Origin: JBKHXF01 sp046566145
Lineage (GTDB): Bacteria > Actinomycetota > Nitriliruptoria > Nitriliruptorales > Nitriliruptoraceae
Assembly: GCA_046566145.1 (NCBI GenBank)
Contig: JBKHXF010000032.1
Span: forward strand, 124,001-188,000
Length of the DNA: 64,000 bases
Reading direction: 5' to 3'
Made by a program: the position numbers and the translations under genes. The notes beneath the pieces were generated by a model, which saw only the letters and a program-made list of their open reading frames with translations, was not told the DNA's origin and did not search any database. This document shows, one piece after another, positions 57,197-64,000 of the stretch. Numbering within the stretch: position 1 is the first letter of the stretch; each line of letters starts with the position of its first letter.

Positions 57197-58717
57197 TCAC
57201 GCGAGGTCCGCGAGGTCGGCGACGTCGGTGACGCCGCGCCGGCGGCCGTCCGGGTCCACCACGGTCAGCTCGAAGGAGGCGTCGGTCAGCTCCACGACCA
57301 GCACGACCGACGAGGTCCCGTCCACGCCGTCGAACCGCAGCGACAGCACCGTGTCGTCGGGGCCGGCGCCGGTGGGGTCGGCGACGGACCAGCTCCCGGC
57401 GAACGCCGGGTGGGTCGCCCGCAGCCGAAGCAGCCCGAGCAGCCGCTGCGCGTAGGGGGCGTGCAGCGCCGCGTCGCGGGTGACGGCGTCGACGTGCGGC
57501 CGGTTGATGTCGCGACCGACGCCGGTGCGCTCCAGCAGGTCCACGTCGTTGCGCAGGCCGAGCAGCCCCACGTAGTAGACCTGCGGGATGCCGGGGACCA
57601 TCACCTGCAGCAGCCGCGCGACGAGCCCGAGACGCTCGTCGCCACCGAGCGCGTCGAGGTAGGTGGTGTTGACCTGGTAGAGGTCGACGTTCGACGCGGC
57701 GGCACCGGTCGCACGCCGGGACGCCCCGCCGGTGCGCACGTGGACCTCCTCGACCAGCGCGTCGAGCTCCTCGTCGGGCACGAGGCCCGGCCGGGTCCGG
57801 TCGGTCGCGTCGGTCGCGACGTCCATCACGCCGATGCCGTCGTGGGTGTCGAGCACCGTGACGCAGTTCGTCGGCCGGACCCCGAGCCAGGCGCGGAGCC
57901 GGTCGGCCCGGTGCAGCAGCAGCGCGTGCAGGACCAGCGGCGGGAGCGCGAAGTCGTAGACGAGGTCGACCTTCCGCGCGATCGCGGCCTGCCGCTCGTG
58001 GTGGGCGTGGACCTCCACGAGCACCCGGATGCCGCGGGCCCGGCACTCGGCGGTCAGCTCGTCGACGAAGTCGAACGTCTCCGGCGTCATGAAGCACGAC
58101 GTGCCGGGCGTCTTCACGGCGTAGCCGACGGCGTCCATGCGCACGTGCGTGACACCGGCGGCCTCGAACCGGTCGAGGATCTCGGTGAGGTAGGCGCGGG
58201 TGGCCGGGTGGGTGACGTCGACGTCGACCTGCTCGGAGGTGAAGGTGGTCCACAGCACCACGCGCCGGCCGTCGGCGAGCCGCACCGGGGTGAGCGGCAG
58301 CCCCGGCCGCGGCCGGTAGACGGTGAGCAGGTCGGCCTCGGTCGCCCCGTCCGGGAACACGGCGTCGAGCGTGAGGAACATCCCGTCGTAGGGGGAGTCC
58401 GCACCCCGCTCGGACCAGTCCGTGAACCGTGGTCCGCGCGACGACACGTGGTTGACGATGAGGTCGGCCATGAGCGCGCGGCCCCGGCCGAGCGCGGCGA
58501 CGTCGTCCCACGTGCCGAGGCGCGGGTCGACCTCGGTGTGGTCGTCGGGGTCGAACCCGGCGTCGGCGCCGTCGATCGGCGGGTAGAAGGGCAGCACGTG
58601 GACGCCGCCGAACGCGCCGGCGAGCGGCCCGTCGAGCAGCGCCTTCAGCCCGTGCAGGTCGCCGGCGAGCCGGTCCGCGTAGGCGATGAGCTGGGGGGAG
58701 TCGGGCAGGAGGCTCAC
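57197..58717 (-). CDS. Sucrose phosphorylase-family glycosidase (GH13_18)
   Basis: The 506-residue cytosolic protein resembles Bifidobacterium sucrose phosphorylase along its length: HVLPFYPPIDGADAGFDP, SCFMTPETF, nucleophile Asp in VRMDAVGYA, acid/base Glu in LVEVHAHH, VLDTHDGIGV (transition-state Asp) and GAAASNVDLYQVN. The enzyme converts sucrose and phosphate to glucose 1-phosphate and fructose. Related family members use glucosylglycerate or sucrose 6-phosphate, and I cannot fix the substrate. GTG 58717 overlaps the hppD stop by 4 bp. Confidence 0.9.
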   Translation of the reverse strand: MSLLPDSPQLIAYADRLAGDLHGLKALLDGPLAGAFGGVHVLPFYPPIDGADAGFDPDDHTEVDPRLGTWDDVAALGRGRALMADLIVNHVSSRGPRFTDWSERGADSPYDGMFLTLDAVFPDGATEADLLTVYRPRPGLPLTPVRLADGRRVVLWTTFTSEQVDVDVTHPATRAYLTEILDRFEAAGVTHVRMDAVGYAVKTPGTSCFMTPETFDFVDELTAECRARGIRVLVEVHAHHERQAAIARKVDLVYDFALPPLVLHALLLHRADRLRAWLGVRPTNCVTVLDTHDGIGVMDVATDATDRTRPGLVPDEELDALVEEVHVRTGGASRRATGAAASNVDLYQVNTTYLDALGGDERLGLVARLLQVMVPGIPQVYYVGLLGLRNDVDLLERTGVGRDINRPHVDAVTRDAALHAPYAQRLLGLLRLRATHPAFAGSWSVADPTGAGPDDTVLSLRFDGVDGTSSVVLVVELTDASFELTVVDPDGRRRGVTDVADLADLA

Positions 58718-59808
58718 AGGTTCCCGCGACGCTCCTGGGCCCGCTCGATGGAGATGAACAGGGCCTTGAAGTTGCCGACACCGAACCCGGTCGCACCGTG
58801 GCGCTGGATGATCTCGTAGAACACCGTGGGGCGGTCCTCGACGGGCTCGGTGAAGATCTGCAGCAGGTAGCCCTCGTCGTCGCGGTCGACGAGGATGCCG
58901 AGCTCCTGCAGCGCGTCCCACTCCTCGTCGATGTCGCCGACGCGCGCCTTCGCGTCCTCGTAGTAGGTGTCGGGGACGTCGAGGAACCGCACGCCGTTGG
59001 CGCGCAGCTTCGTGACGGTGTCGACGATGTCGCCGGTCGACAGGGCCATGTGCTGCACGCCGGGACCGCGGTAGCTGTCGAGGTACTCCTCGATCTGCGA
59101 CTTCTTCTTGCCCTCGGCCGGCTCGTTGATGGGGAGCTTGATGCGTCCCACGCCGTCCCAGATCACCTTCGACATCAGCGCCGTGTACTCGGTCGAGATG
59201 TCCTCGTCGGAGAAGTGGCGGAACTGGGAGAAGCCGAACACGTCCGCGTAGAACGCCGCGGTCTTGTTCATGTCGCCGAGCGCGACGTTCGCGACCACGT
59301 GGTCGATGCCGGAGAGGCCGACGGGCGACGCGATCGGGTCGGGATCGAGTGCCTCGAAGCCTGGGAGGTACACGCCGGTGTACTCGTCGCGCGACACGAA
59401 GGAGTGCAGCGTGTCGCCGTAGGCCTCGACCGACGCCTTCACGACCTTGCCGTGCTCGTCCTCCAGCACCGTCGGCGCGAGCGCCGGGCGGGCCCCGCGC
59501 TCGACCGCGATGCGGAACGCCTCCTCGGCGTCCGGGACGGTGAAGGCGACGTCGCGCACGCCGTCGCCGTGCAGGGCGACGTGCTGGGTGATCTCGTGGA
59601 TCGGGGTCAGCGCGGTGGTGAGCACGAAGCGGATGCCGCGCTGCTTGAGCACGTACGACGCCCGGTCACGCACACCCGTCTCGGGGCCGGCGTACCCGAC
59701 GAGCTGGAACCCGAACGCGGTGCGGTAGTAGTGGGCCGCCTGCTTCGCGTTGCCGACCCAGAACTCGATCGCGTCGTAGCCCTTGATCGGGAAGGTGTCG
59801 TCGTTCAC
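58714..59808 (-). CDS. hppD: 4-hydroxyphenylpyruvate dioxygenase
   Basis: The non-haem Fe(II) dioxygenase converts 4-hydroxyphenylpyruvate to homogentisate in tyrosine breakdown. The 364-residue protein has the metal ligands His in GIDHVVANV, His in GVQHMALST and Glu in TVFYEIIQRHG, and the C-terminal GNFKALFISIERAQ. GTG 59808 follows GGGAG. Downstream steps (homogentisate dioxygenase, FAA hydrolase) are not present in this window. It shares an overlap with the sucrose phosphorylase-family gene. Confidence 0.95.
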   Translation of the reverse strand: MNDDTFPIKGYDAIEFWVGNAKQAAHYYRTAFGFQLVGYAGPETGVRDRASYVLKQRGIRFVLTTALTPIHEITQHVALHGDGVRDVAFTVPDAEEAFRIAVERGARPALAPTVLEDEHGKVVKASVEAYGDTLHSFVSRDEYTGVYLPGFEALDPDPIASPVGLSGIDHVVANVALGDMNKTAAFYADVFGFSQFRHFSDEDISTEYTALMSKVIWDGVGRIKLPINEPAEGKKKSQIEEYLDSYRGPGVQHMALSTGDIVDTVTKLRANGVRFLDVPDTYYEDAKARVGDIDEEWDALQELGILVDRDDEGYLLQIFTEPVEDRPTVFYEIIQRHGATGFGVGNFKALFISIERAQERRGNL

Positions 59809-59892
59809 GGGTGCGCTCCCTGCAGCTCGCGGACCCACAGTGTGGCACCGCTGCCCGGGGCGTGCGCCCGCCCGTCCGTCTCGTGCGCGTGG

Positions 59893-60567
59893 TCACCCGC
59901 CGGTCGGCACGCCCGAGAGGTCGACGACCGTCCCGTCGATGCGCAGGTCGAGCGCGACGAGCACCGCCTCGGGGAGCCCGTCGGGACCGACCGACCGGTA
60001 CGCCACCGGGATGCCGGTGGGGTGCTCGACCACCTGCGCCCCGTCTGGCAGCGTGCGTGTGATGAACTCGGGAGTCTGGGGACCCGTCACCCGGACGAGC
60101 TCGCGCAGCGGCCGCTGGAACCAGGAGCCCGGCGCCACCGTGGCGAGGTCCGACGCGTCGAGGTCGAGGACGTCCGGACCGGTGTCGGGTTCGGTGATGG
60201 TCAGCCGGCCCTGTGCGAGCACCTCGGTCGTCCCGGGCGTGCGGTGGAGCTCGACCCGGCCGGCTCCGTCGGCGACGTCGGTGGCGCCCGGGACCTGCAC
60301 GGTCTCGCCGGAGAGCCACGTCAGCGTGTACTCCTCGGGCGAGGCCGAGCGCAGCTCGAACGTCTCGACCGTGGTCGGGACCCCGGCGGTGAACTCCGTC
60401 AGCTCCCACGTCCCCACGAACGCCGGGTAGGACGACGGCGGTCCCGCGGCGACCTGGGGGCTGGCCGTCGGTGCGCAGCCGGTCAGGGCGAGACCGAGCG
60501 CGAGCACCAGAGCGGTCGCGCCGATCGGGCGTCGAGCGCGAGAAGCCGTGTTCCTGATGGGTCGCAT
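59893..60567 (-). CDS. Lipoprotein of unknown function
   Basis: The 224-residue protein has a lipoprotein signal peptide (RRPIGATALVLALGLALTGC). The mature part is beta-rich with the motif FVGTWELTEFTAGVPTTVETFEL, which suggests a lipocalin-like or beta-barrel protein; no family is assigned. The ATG at 60567 follows the stop of a 74-codon ORF by 1 base (TGAcATG), with GGAAG at a suitable distance. It appears to be the second gene of the small transcription unit starting at about 60820. Confidence 0.7.
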   Translation of the reverse strand: MRPIRNTASRARRPIGATALVLALGLALTGCAPTASPQVAAGPPSSYPAFVGTWELTEFTAGVPTTVETFELRSASPEEYTLTWLSGETVQVPGATDVADGAGRVELHRTPGTTEVLAQGRLTITEPDTGPDVLDLDASDLATVAPGSWFQRPLRELVRVTGPQTPEFITRTLPDGAQVVEHPTGIPVAYRSVGPDGLPEAVLVALDLRIDGTVVDLSGVPTGG

Positions 60568-60568
60568 G

Positions 60569-60793
60569 TCACTTCCACCCGGGGGAGTAGAGCTCGTACG
60601 TCCGCGTGGTCGCGAAGCTGGAACTCGATGAGCCCGCCTCGGGCGGGTCCAGGTGGTGGTCCTGGCCCACAGGTGGGACCCACCTGCGCGGCTCGACCAG
60701 GCCGAGTCGTCCTCCCGGCGCAGGGACGTCACACCCCCCCAGTCGAAGGCGTCGCACGTGCGCCAGCACGCGACCGCGAGTCCGCCCCAGCAT
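60569..60793 (-). CDS. Small ORF upstream of the lipoprotein gene, function unknown
   Basis: This 74-codon ORF has an ATG at 60793 with GGAGG 5 bp upstream and ends 1 base before the lipoprotein ATG. Third positions are nearly all G/C in the second half, as in real genes here, but less so in the first 30 codons. The product is basic at the start (LGRTRGRVLAHVRRLRLGG) and has a Ser-rich end (EAGSSSSSFATTRTYELYSP, then GWK). It has one cysteine (GGCDVP). It may be a leader peptide, a small secreted or modified peptide, or a shadow. Confidence 0.45.
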   Translation of the reverse strand: MLGRTRGRVLAHVRRLRLGGCDVPAPGGRLGLVEPRRWVPPVGQDHHLDPPEAGSSSSSFATTRTYELYSPGWK

Positions 60794-60824
60794 GTGCCCC
60801 TCCGAGACGTACGATGCTCGGCGG

Positions 60825-60855
60825 ACGATAGCCCCCCGGGGGGGGCTGGCGTCAA
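60825..60855 (-). promoter_or_regulatory. Promoter with 19-bp spacer containing a GC palindrome
   Basis: On the minus strand TTGACG (60850-60855) and TATCGT (60825-60830) are separated by 19 bp. The spacer carries an AGCCCCCC/GGGGGGCT inverted repeat (60830-60847). Promoters with overlong spacers and a spacer dyad are typical of MerR-family control. It lies 32 bp upstream of the small ORF ATG. No MerR gene occurs in this window. Confidence 0.55.
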
Positions 60856-60914
60856 CGGCCCTGTGGGGCTCTGGCCGTCGCGCTCGGAGCCGCCTGTCCC
60901 TCGCCGCGCCCCCG

Positions 60915-60920
60915 TACCCT
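60915..60920 (+). promoter_or_regulatory. Candidate -10 element of a leaderless dusA transcript
   Basis: TACCCT ends 8 bp before the dusA ATG and there is no Shine-Dalgarno sequence. This matches the arrangement at ispH and nth. Confidence 0.5.
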
Positions 60921-60928
60921 GTGCCGCG

Positions 60929-61972
60929 ATGTCGACCGTCCCCACCCCGCTCCCCGCCGCCGGCGCCCGTCCGCCGGCGCACACGCTCGTGCTCGCCCCG
61001 ATGATGGCGCGCACCGACGAGGCGTTCCGGTGGATGCTCCGGCACGTCACGCGCCACACGCTGCTGACCACCGAGATGGTCGCCACCCGGGCCCTGCTGC
61101 ACGGCGATCGTGACGGGCTCGCCCCGGTCGCCGAGGACGGCCCGGTCGCGTACCAGCTCGGCGGCAACGACCCCGCCGAGCTCGCCGAGTGCGCCCGCAT
61201 CGTGGTCGACCGCGGCTACGACGAGGTCGACCTCAACTGCGGCTGCCCGTCCGACCGCGCCACCGAGGGCACCTTCGGCGCCTGCCTGATGGAGCGCCCG
61301 GAGCTCGTCGCCGCCGGCGTCGCGGCGATGAAGGCCGCCGTGGACGTGCCGGTCACGGTCAAGTGCCGGATCGGCACCGACCGGACCGGCAGCTACGCGG
61401 AGCTGCTCGACTTCGTGGACCGTGTCGTCGCCGCCGGCGCGGACCGCGTCCACGTCCACGCCCGGATCGCCGTGCTCGGGGGCCTCGACGGCAGCGGTGC
61501 GCTGTCGACCCGGGCGAACCGCTCCGTGCCGCCCCTGCGCCACGACGACGTGCGCCGGCTGAAGGCCGAGCGCCCCGACGTGCCGATCGTGCTCAACGGC
61601 GGCATCCGCACCCTCGACGAGGTCGAGGCGCACCTCGCCCACGTCGATGGGGTGATGCTCGGCCGGGCCGCGTACGACGACCCGTACCTGTTCGCCGCGG
61701 CCGACCAGCGCGTGTTCGGGGACACGTCCGAGGCGGCGCTGCGGCCGCCGGCGCGGACCGACGTGGTGCGCGCGTTCGCCGCGTGGTCGGAGGACCGGTT
61801 CGGCGCGGTGCTCCCGAAGCACGTCGACCACCTCGGCGGCTGGTTCCACGGTGTGCCCGGCTCGCGGCGCTGGCGGCAGCTCCTCGCCGACCTGCGCCGG
61901 CTCCAGCGCATCACCGCCGCCGACGTCGACGCGGCGCTGGCGCGGCTGCCTGACGAGGCGCTCGCCGCCTGA
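60929..61972 (+). CDS. dusA: tRNA-dihydrouridine synthase, DusA type
   Basis: The FMN-dependent enzyme reduces uridines in the tRNA D-loop (DusA modifies U20/20a). The 347-residue protein follows E. coli DusA closely: APMMARTDEAFRWMLR at the start, LNCGCPSDRATEGTFGACLM with the active-site Cys, VTVKCRIGTDRT, HARIAVLGGL, PPLRHDDVRRLK, LNGGIRTLDE and MLGRAAYDDP. The DusA sub-family is usual in proteobacteria, while most actinobacteria have a DusB-type gene, so its presence is worth noting. ATG 60929 fits the family start. Confidence 0.93.
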   Translation: MSTVPTPLPAAGARPPAHTLVLAPMMARTDEAFRWMLRHVTRHTLLTTEMVATRALLHGDRDGLAPVAEDGPVAYQLGGNDPAELAECARIVVDRGYDEVDLNCGCPSDRATEGTFGACLMERPELVAAGVAAMKAAVDVPVTVKCRIGTDRTGSYAELLDFVDRVVAAGADRVHVHARIAVLGGLDGSGALSTRANRSVPPLRHDDVRRLKAERPDVPIVLNGGIRTLDEVEAHLAHVDGVMLGRAAYDDPYLFAAADQRVFGDTSEAALRPPARTDVVRAFAAWSEDRFGAVLPKHVDHLGGWFHGVPGSRRWRQLLADLRRLQRITAADVDAALARLPDEALAA

Positions 61973-62068
61973 GCTCCGGGGCATCCCTGAGGCTCGCGGC
62001 GGCGCCGGCGGTCCACCATGGGCCTCGGCCCGACCGACCGGTCGCCGCCGCACCCGAACGGAGCCGAC

Positions 62069-62467
62069 GTGCCGACACCGACCGCCGCCGTCCCCACCCC
62101 GCCTCCCCCCGGACCCGAGGCCGGTCGCCATGTGTCGGTGCGTGACCGGGTTGCCCGCTTCGGCCGGACGGCGCCGGCGTGGCAGCGCTGGATGCTCGCG
62201 CTGCTCGTGTGCGCGCCCCTCGCGTACCTCGTCCTCGGCGCCGCCTTCCTCGGGTTCGTCCTGACCACCGGCTGCTTCTTCACCTGCGAGGACCCGCAGC
62301 CCGAGTACGGGCTCCCGATCCTCGGCATCGGCGTCGCCGCGGTGGGCACCATCGGGTGGGTGCTCACCTGGGCGGCCGGGCGGCCGGACCGGGCGAGCCA
62401 GGGCGCCTGGGTGGCGGTCGGCATCGCCCTCGTCGGCACCGCCACCCTGCTGGTGTTCGGCATCTGA
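62069..62467 (+). CDS. Small membrane protein, function unknown
   Basis: The 132-residue protein has a Pro-rich N terminus and three hydrophobic helices (WMLALLVCAPLAYLVLGAAFLGFVLTT, LPILGIGVAAVGTIGWVLTWAA, WVAVGIALVGTATLLVFGI). Two cysteines in TGCFFTCED lie outside. GTG 62069 with GGAG 5 bp upstream is preferred over ATG 62018. It follows dusA by 96 bp on the same strand. Confidence 0.65.
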   Translation: MPTPTAAVPTPPPPGPEAGRHVSVRDRVARFGRTAPAWQRWMLALLVCAPLAYLVLGAAFLGFVLTTGCFFTCEDPQPEYGLPILGIGVAAVGTIGWVLTWAAGRPDRASQGAWVAVGIALVGTATLLVFGI

Positions 62468-62567
62468 CCGGCCGGTCGGCGGTGGCGACGCCGCGGGCGC
62501 CGTGGAAGGGTCGGCACGCTGCGGGCGTTGCCCGCGGTGACCGCCGCCGCCCTCGACCGGAGCCCTC

Positions 62568-62996
62568 GTGACCGACGCCGCCACCATCGACCGTGTGCTC
62601 GACTCGGCCCGACGCATCGCCATCGTCGGGTTCTCCGCGGACCCGATGCGGGCCAGCCACGGCATCGCTGTCGGGCTCGCGGCCGCCGGCTACGAGGTGG
62701 TGGGGGTGAACCCGACCCTGGATGCGGCGGAGGTCGCCGGCATCCCGGTCGTGCCCGACCTCGCCTCGGTCGCGGGCCGCGTCGACGTCGTCGACGTCTT
62801 CCGCCGCGCCGAGCACCTGCCCGACGTGGCGGCCGAGGTCGCCGCGCGGGGGGACGTCGGTGCGTTCTGGGCGCAGACCGGGCTGCGCTCCGACCAGGCC
62901 CGCTCGACCGTCGAGGGCGCCGGCATCGACTACGTCGAGGACGCCTGCATCGAGGTGGAGATCTTCCGGCGCGGCGCCACGCCCGCCGGCGGGTGA
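62568..62996 (+). CDS. CoA-binding domain protein (YccU-like)
   Basis: The 142-residue single-domain protein has a Rossmann-like CoA-binding fold: RIAIVGFSADPMRASHGIAVGLAAAGYEVVGVNP at about residues 16-49, VDVVDVFRRAEHLPDV, GAFWAQTGL and the terminal DACIEVEI. Such proteins bind CoA and their function is uncertain. GTG 62568 has GGAG 5 bp upstream. It ends a few bases before the convergent ferredoxin gene. Confidence 0.88.
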   Translation: MTDAATIDRVLDSARRIAIVGFSADPMRASHGIAVGLAAAGYEVVGVNPTLDAAEVAGIPVVPDLASVAGRVDVVDVFRRAEHLPDVAAEVAARGDVGAFWAQTGLRSDQARSTVEGAGIDYVEDACIEVEIFRRGATPAGG

Positions 62997-63000
62997 GCCG

Positions 63001-63399
63001 TCAGAACGTCTTCTCGATCGGGGGGATCATCCCCGGCGGCAGGTCGGCGCGGCCCTCGAAGGGGCTCAGCTCGAACTCCTCGCGGCCGATGCGGAGGAAC
63101 TCGACCGGCTCGTCGTTGAGGAGGTGCTGCTCGCAGATCAGCGGGACGTCCTCGACCGTGACGCCGCCGTACCAGACGTCGTCGGGCGCGACGTAGATGG
63201 TCGGCCCGACCATGCACGGCTCCAGGCAGCCGGACGCAACGACCTTGATGTCGACCAGCCCGAGCTGCCCCGTCGTCTCCCGGATGGCCTCGAAGACCCC
63301 CGCCGCGCCCCGCCGGATGCAGGAGGGGCGCGGGTGCTCCTCCGGGCGCTCGTTGATGCAGACGAAGACGAACTTGCGGGGCATCCCTGCGCGGGCCAC
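63001..63399 (-). CDS. Thioredoxin-like [2Fe-2S] ferredoxin
   Basis: The 132-residue protein resembles thioredoxin-fold 2Fe-2S ferredoxins: FVFVCINERPEEHPRPSC carries the first two cysteines and VVASGCLEPCMVGPTIYVAPDDVWYGGV the other two (C-x3-C). These accept or donate electrons to unknown partners. GTG 63399 has GAGGAG 6 bp upstream; a second in-frame ATG starts MPRKFVFVC. Confidence 0.88.
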   Translation of the reverse strand: MARAGMPRKFVFVCINERPEEHPRPSCIRRGAAGVFEAIRETTGQLGLVDIKVVASGCLEPCMVGPTIYVAPDDVWYGGVTVEDVPLICEQHLLNDEPVEFLRIGREEFELSPFEGRADLPPGMIPPIEKTF

Positions 63400-63545
63400 G
63401 GCGGCTCCTCGGGTCGCGGGTCGGTCGCGGGTCGGGTGACGGCCGTCCGCGGCGGCCCGTCACGGGCTCGTTCGTTGCGGTGCGGCGTCCGTGTCGGCCA
63501 CGCTAGCGACCACCCGCCCCCCGTCGCCGAGCCGACTGGACCCCC

Positions 63546-64000
63546 GTGCCGCGATACGACTGGCTGCTGCTCGACCTCGACGGGACCGTGCTCGACTACA
63601 CGCGCGCCGAGACCGACGCGCTGCACGCGACCCTCACCGGGCTCGGCCTCGCCGTCGACGACGCGCTGACCACCGCGTACCGCGAGATCAACGCCGCCGC
63701 GTGGACCGCGTACGAGCGGGGGGAGCTCTCGCCGGCCGAGCTGCGGGTCCGGCGGTGGCGGGAGCTGATCGGCCGGCACGGGCTCGACGCCGACGCCGAG
63801 GCGACCGCCCAGGCGTACGTCGAGAACCTCGCGGCCGGTCACGTGGCGCTCGAGGGGGCGCTGGACGCCGTCGAGGCGCTGGCCTGTCACCACCGGATCG
63901 GGGTGGTGACCAACGGCTTCGCATCGGTGCAACGTCCACGGATGGCGGCCAGCGGGGTCGACCGGCACGCCGAGGTGGTGGTGATCTCCGACGAGGTGGG
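63546..64000 (+). CDS. HAD-superfamily hydrolase, YjjG-like, 3' truncated by the window edge
   Basis: The visible 151 residues have HAD motif I LLLDLDGTVLDYTRAE (nucleophile Asp near residue 10), a helical cap (residues about 20-100) and motif II RIGVVTNGF. The cap type and the TNG segment resemble YjjG-type pyrimidine 5'-nucleotidases. GTG 63546 is preceded by C-rich sequence with no Shine-Dalgarno signal. The last visible segment is VVVISDEVG, typical of the loop before motif III. Confidence 0.85.
   Translation, partial: MPRYDWLLLDLDGTVLDYTRAETDALHATLTGLGLAVDDALTTAYREINAAAWTAYERGELSPAELRVRRWRELIGRHGLDADAEATAQAYVENLAAGHVALEGALDAVEALACHHRIGVVTNGFASVQRPRMAASGVDRHAEVVVISDEV

Noticed and set aside
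1..64000. Search by eye for CRISPR arrays, transposases, integrases, att sites and rRNA
   Set aside because: None found; composition is uniform and gene content is housekeeping-like, so no mobile island is claimed.

Overview
The window is very GC-rich, with G or C at nearly every third codon position and GTG start codons about as common as ATG. Its gene content is that of an actinobacterium: a RegX3/SenX3-type phosphate operon, 7Fe FdxA-type ferredoxins, an MshB/Mca-like (mycothiol-type) deacetylase, an F420-type nitroreductase-fold protein, class II fructose bisphosphatase (GlpX) and a polyphosphate gene set. A deep-branching lineage such as Nitriliruptoria is my guess for the source, not something the sequence proves. 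I see no rRNA, tRNA, CRISPR array, insertion sequence, integrase or phage module, so this is chromosomal core and near-core DNA.

Layout. 1-4.8 kb: the end of an acyl-CoA dehydrogenase gene, a DUF1269-like membrane protein, an enoyl-CoA hydratase, glpX and an alpha/beta hydrolase. 4.9-11.8 kb: a phosphate module in the unusual order pstB-pstS-pstC-pstA-phoU-regX3-senX3, with PHO-box-like direct repeats before pstB and pstS and a strong hairpin terminator at the end. 11.8-13.7 kb: a charged exported protein and endonuclease III. 13.7-19.0 kb: a six-gene minus-strand potassium operon with two TrkA, two TrkH, a small membrane protein and a secreted OB-fold-like protein. 19.2-27.8 kb: ispH, RNase D, an MshB/Mca-like deacetylase, a flavin reductase, upp, a BMP-like lipoprotein with an apparent ATC start, pyk, a membrane-anchored EEP phosphatase/nuclease and a DDN-like protein.

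27.8-34 kb is a minus-strand run starting with a polyphosphate kinase fused to a NUDIX domain, followed by a SixA-like phosphatase, Ppx, a hydrolase, an SH3-like protein and a GNAT acetyltransferase. 34-39.3 kb: tandem 7Fe ferredoxins, a methyltransferase, an FrhB-like iron-sulfur flavoprotein and a large secreted esterase. 39.4-46.7 kb: three consecutive soluble PAS/GAF/histidine kinase/receiver proteins with no DNA-binding output. 46.7-54.5 kb: a second crotonase, small exported and membrane proteins, a ComEB-type dCMP deaminase, a cytochrome P450, small ORFs, and a cyclic-nucleotide-binding domain fused to a double-hotdog hydratase. 54.5-64 kb: an LPXTG-anchored M14 carboxypeptidase, a sucrose phosphorylase-family enzyme overlapping hppD, a lipoprotein preceded by a small ORF and an unusual promoter, a DusA-type tRNA dihydrouridine synthase, a CoA-binding protein, a 2Fe-2S ferredoxin and the start of a HAD phosphatase.

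The points most worth following are the CNB-hotdog fusion, the PPK1-NUDIX fusion with its separate SixA partner, the TrkH paralogue with a glycine-to-alanine change in a filter loop, the kinase cluster, and the 19-bp-spacer promoter with a palindromic spacer at about 60.83 kb.
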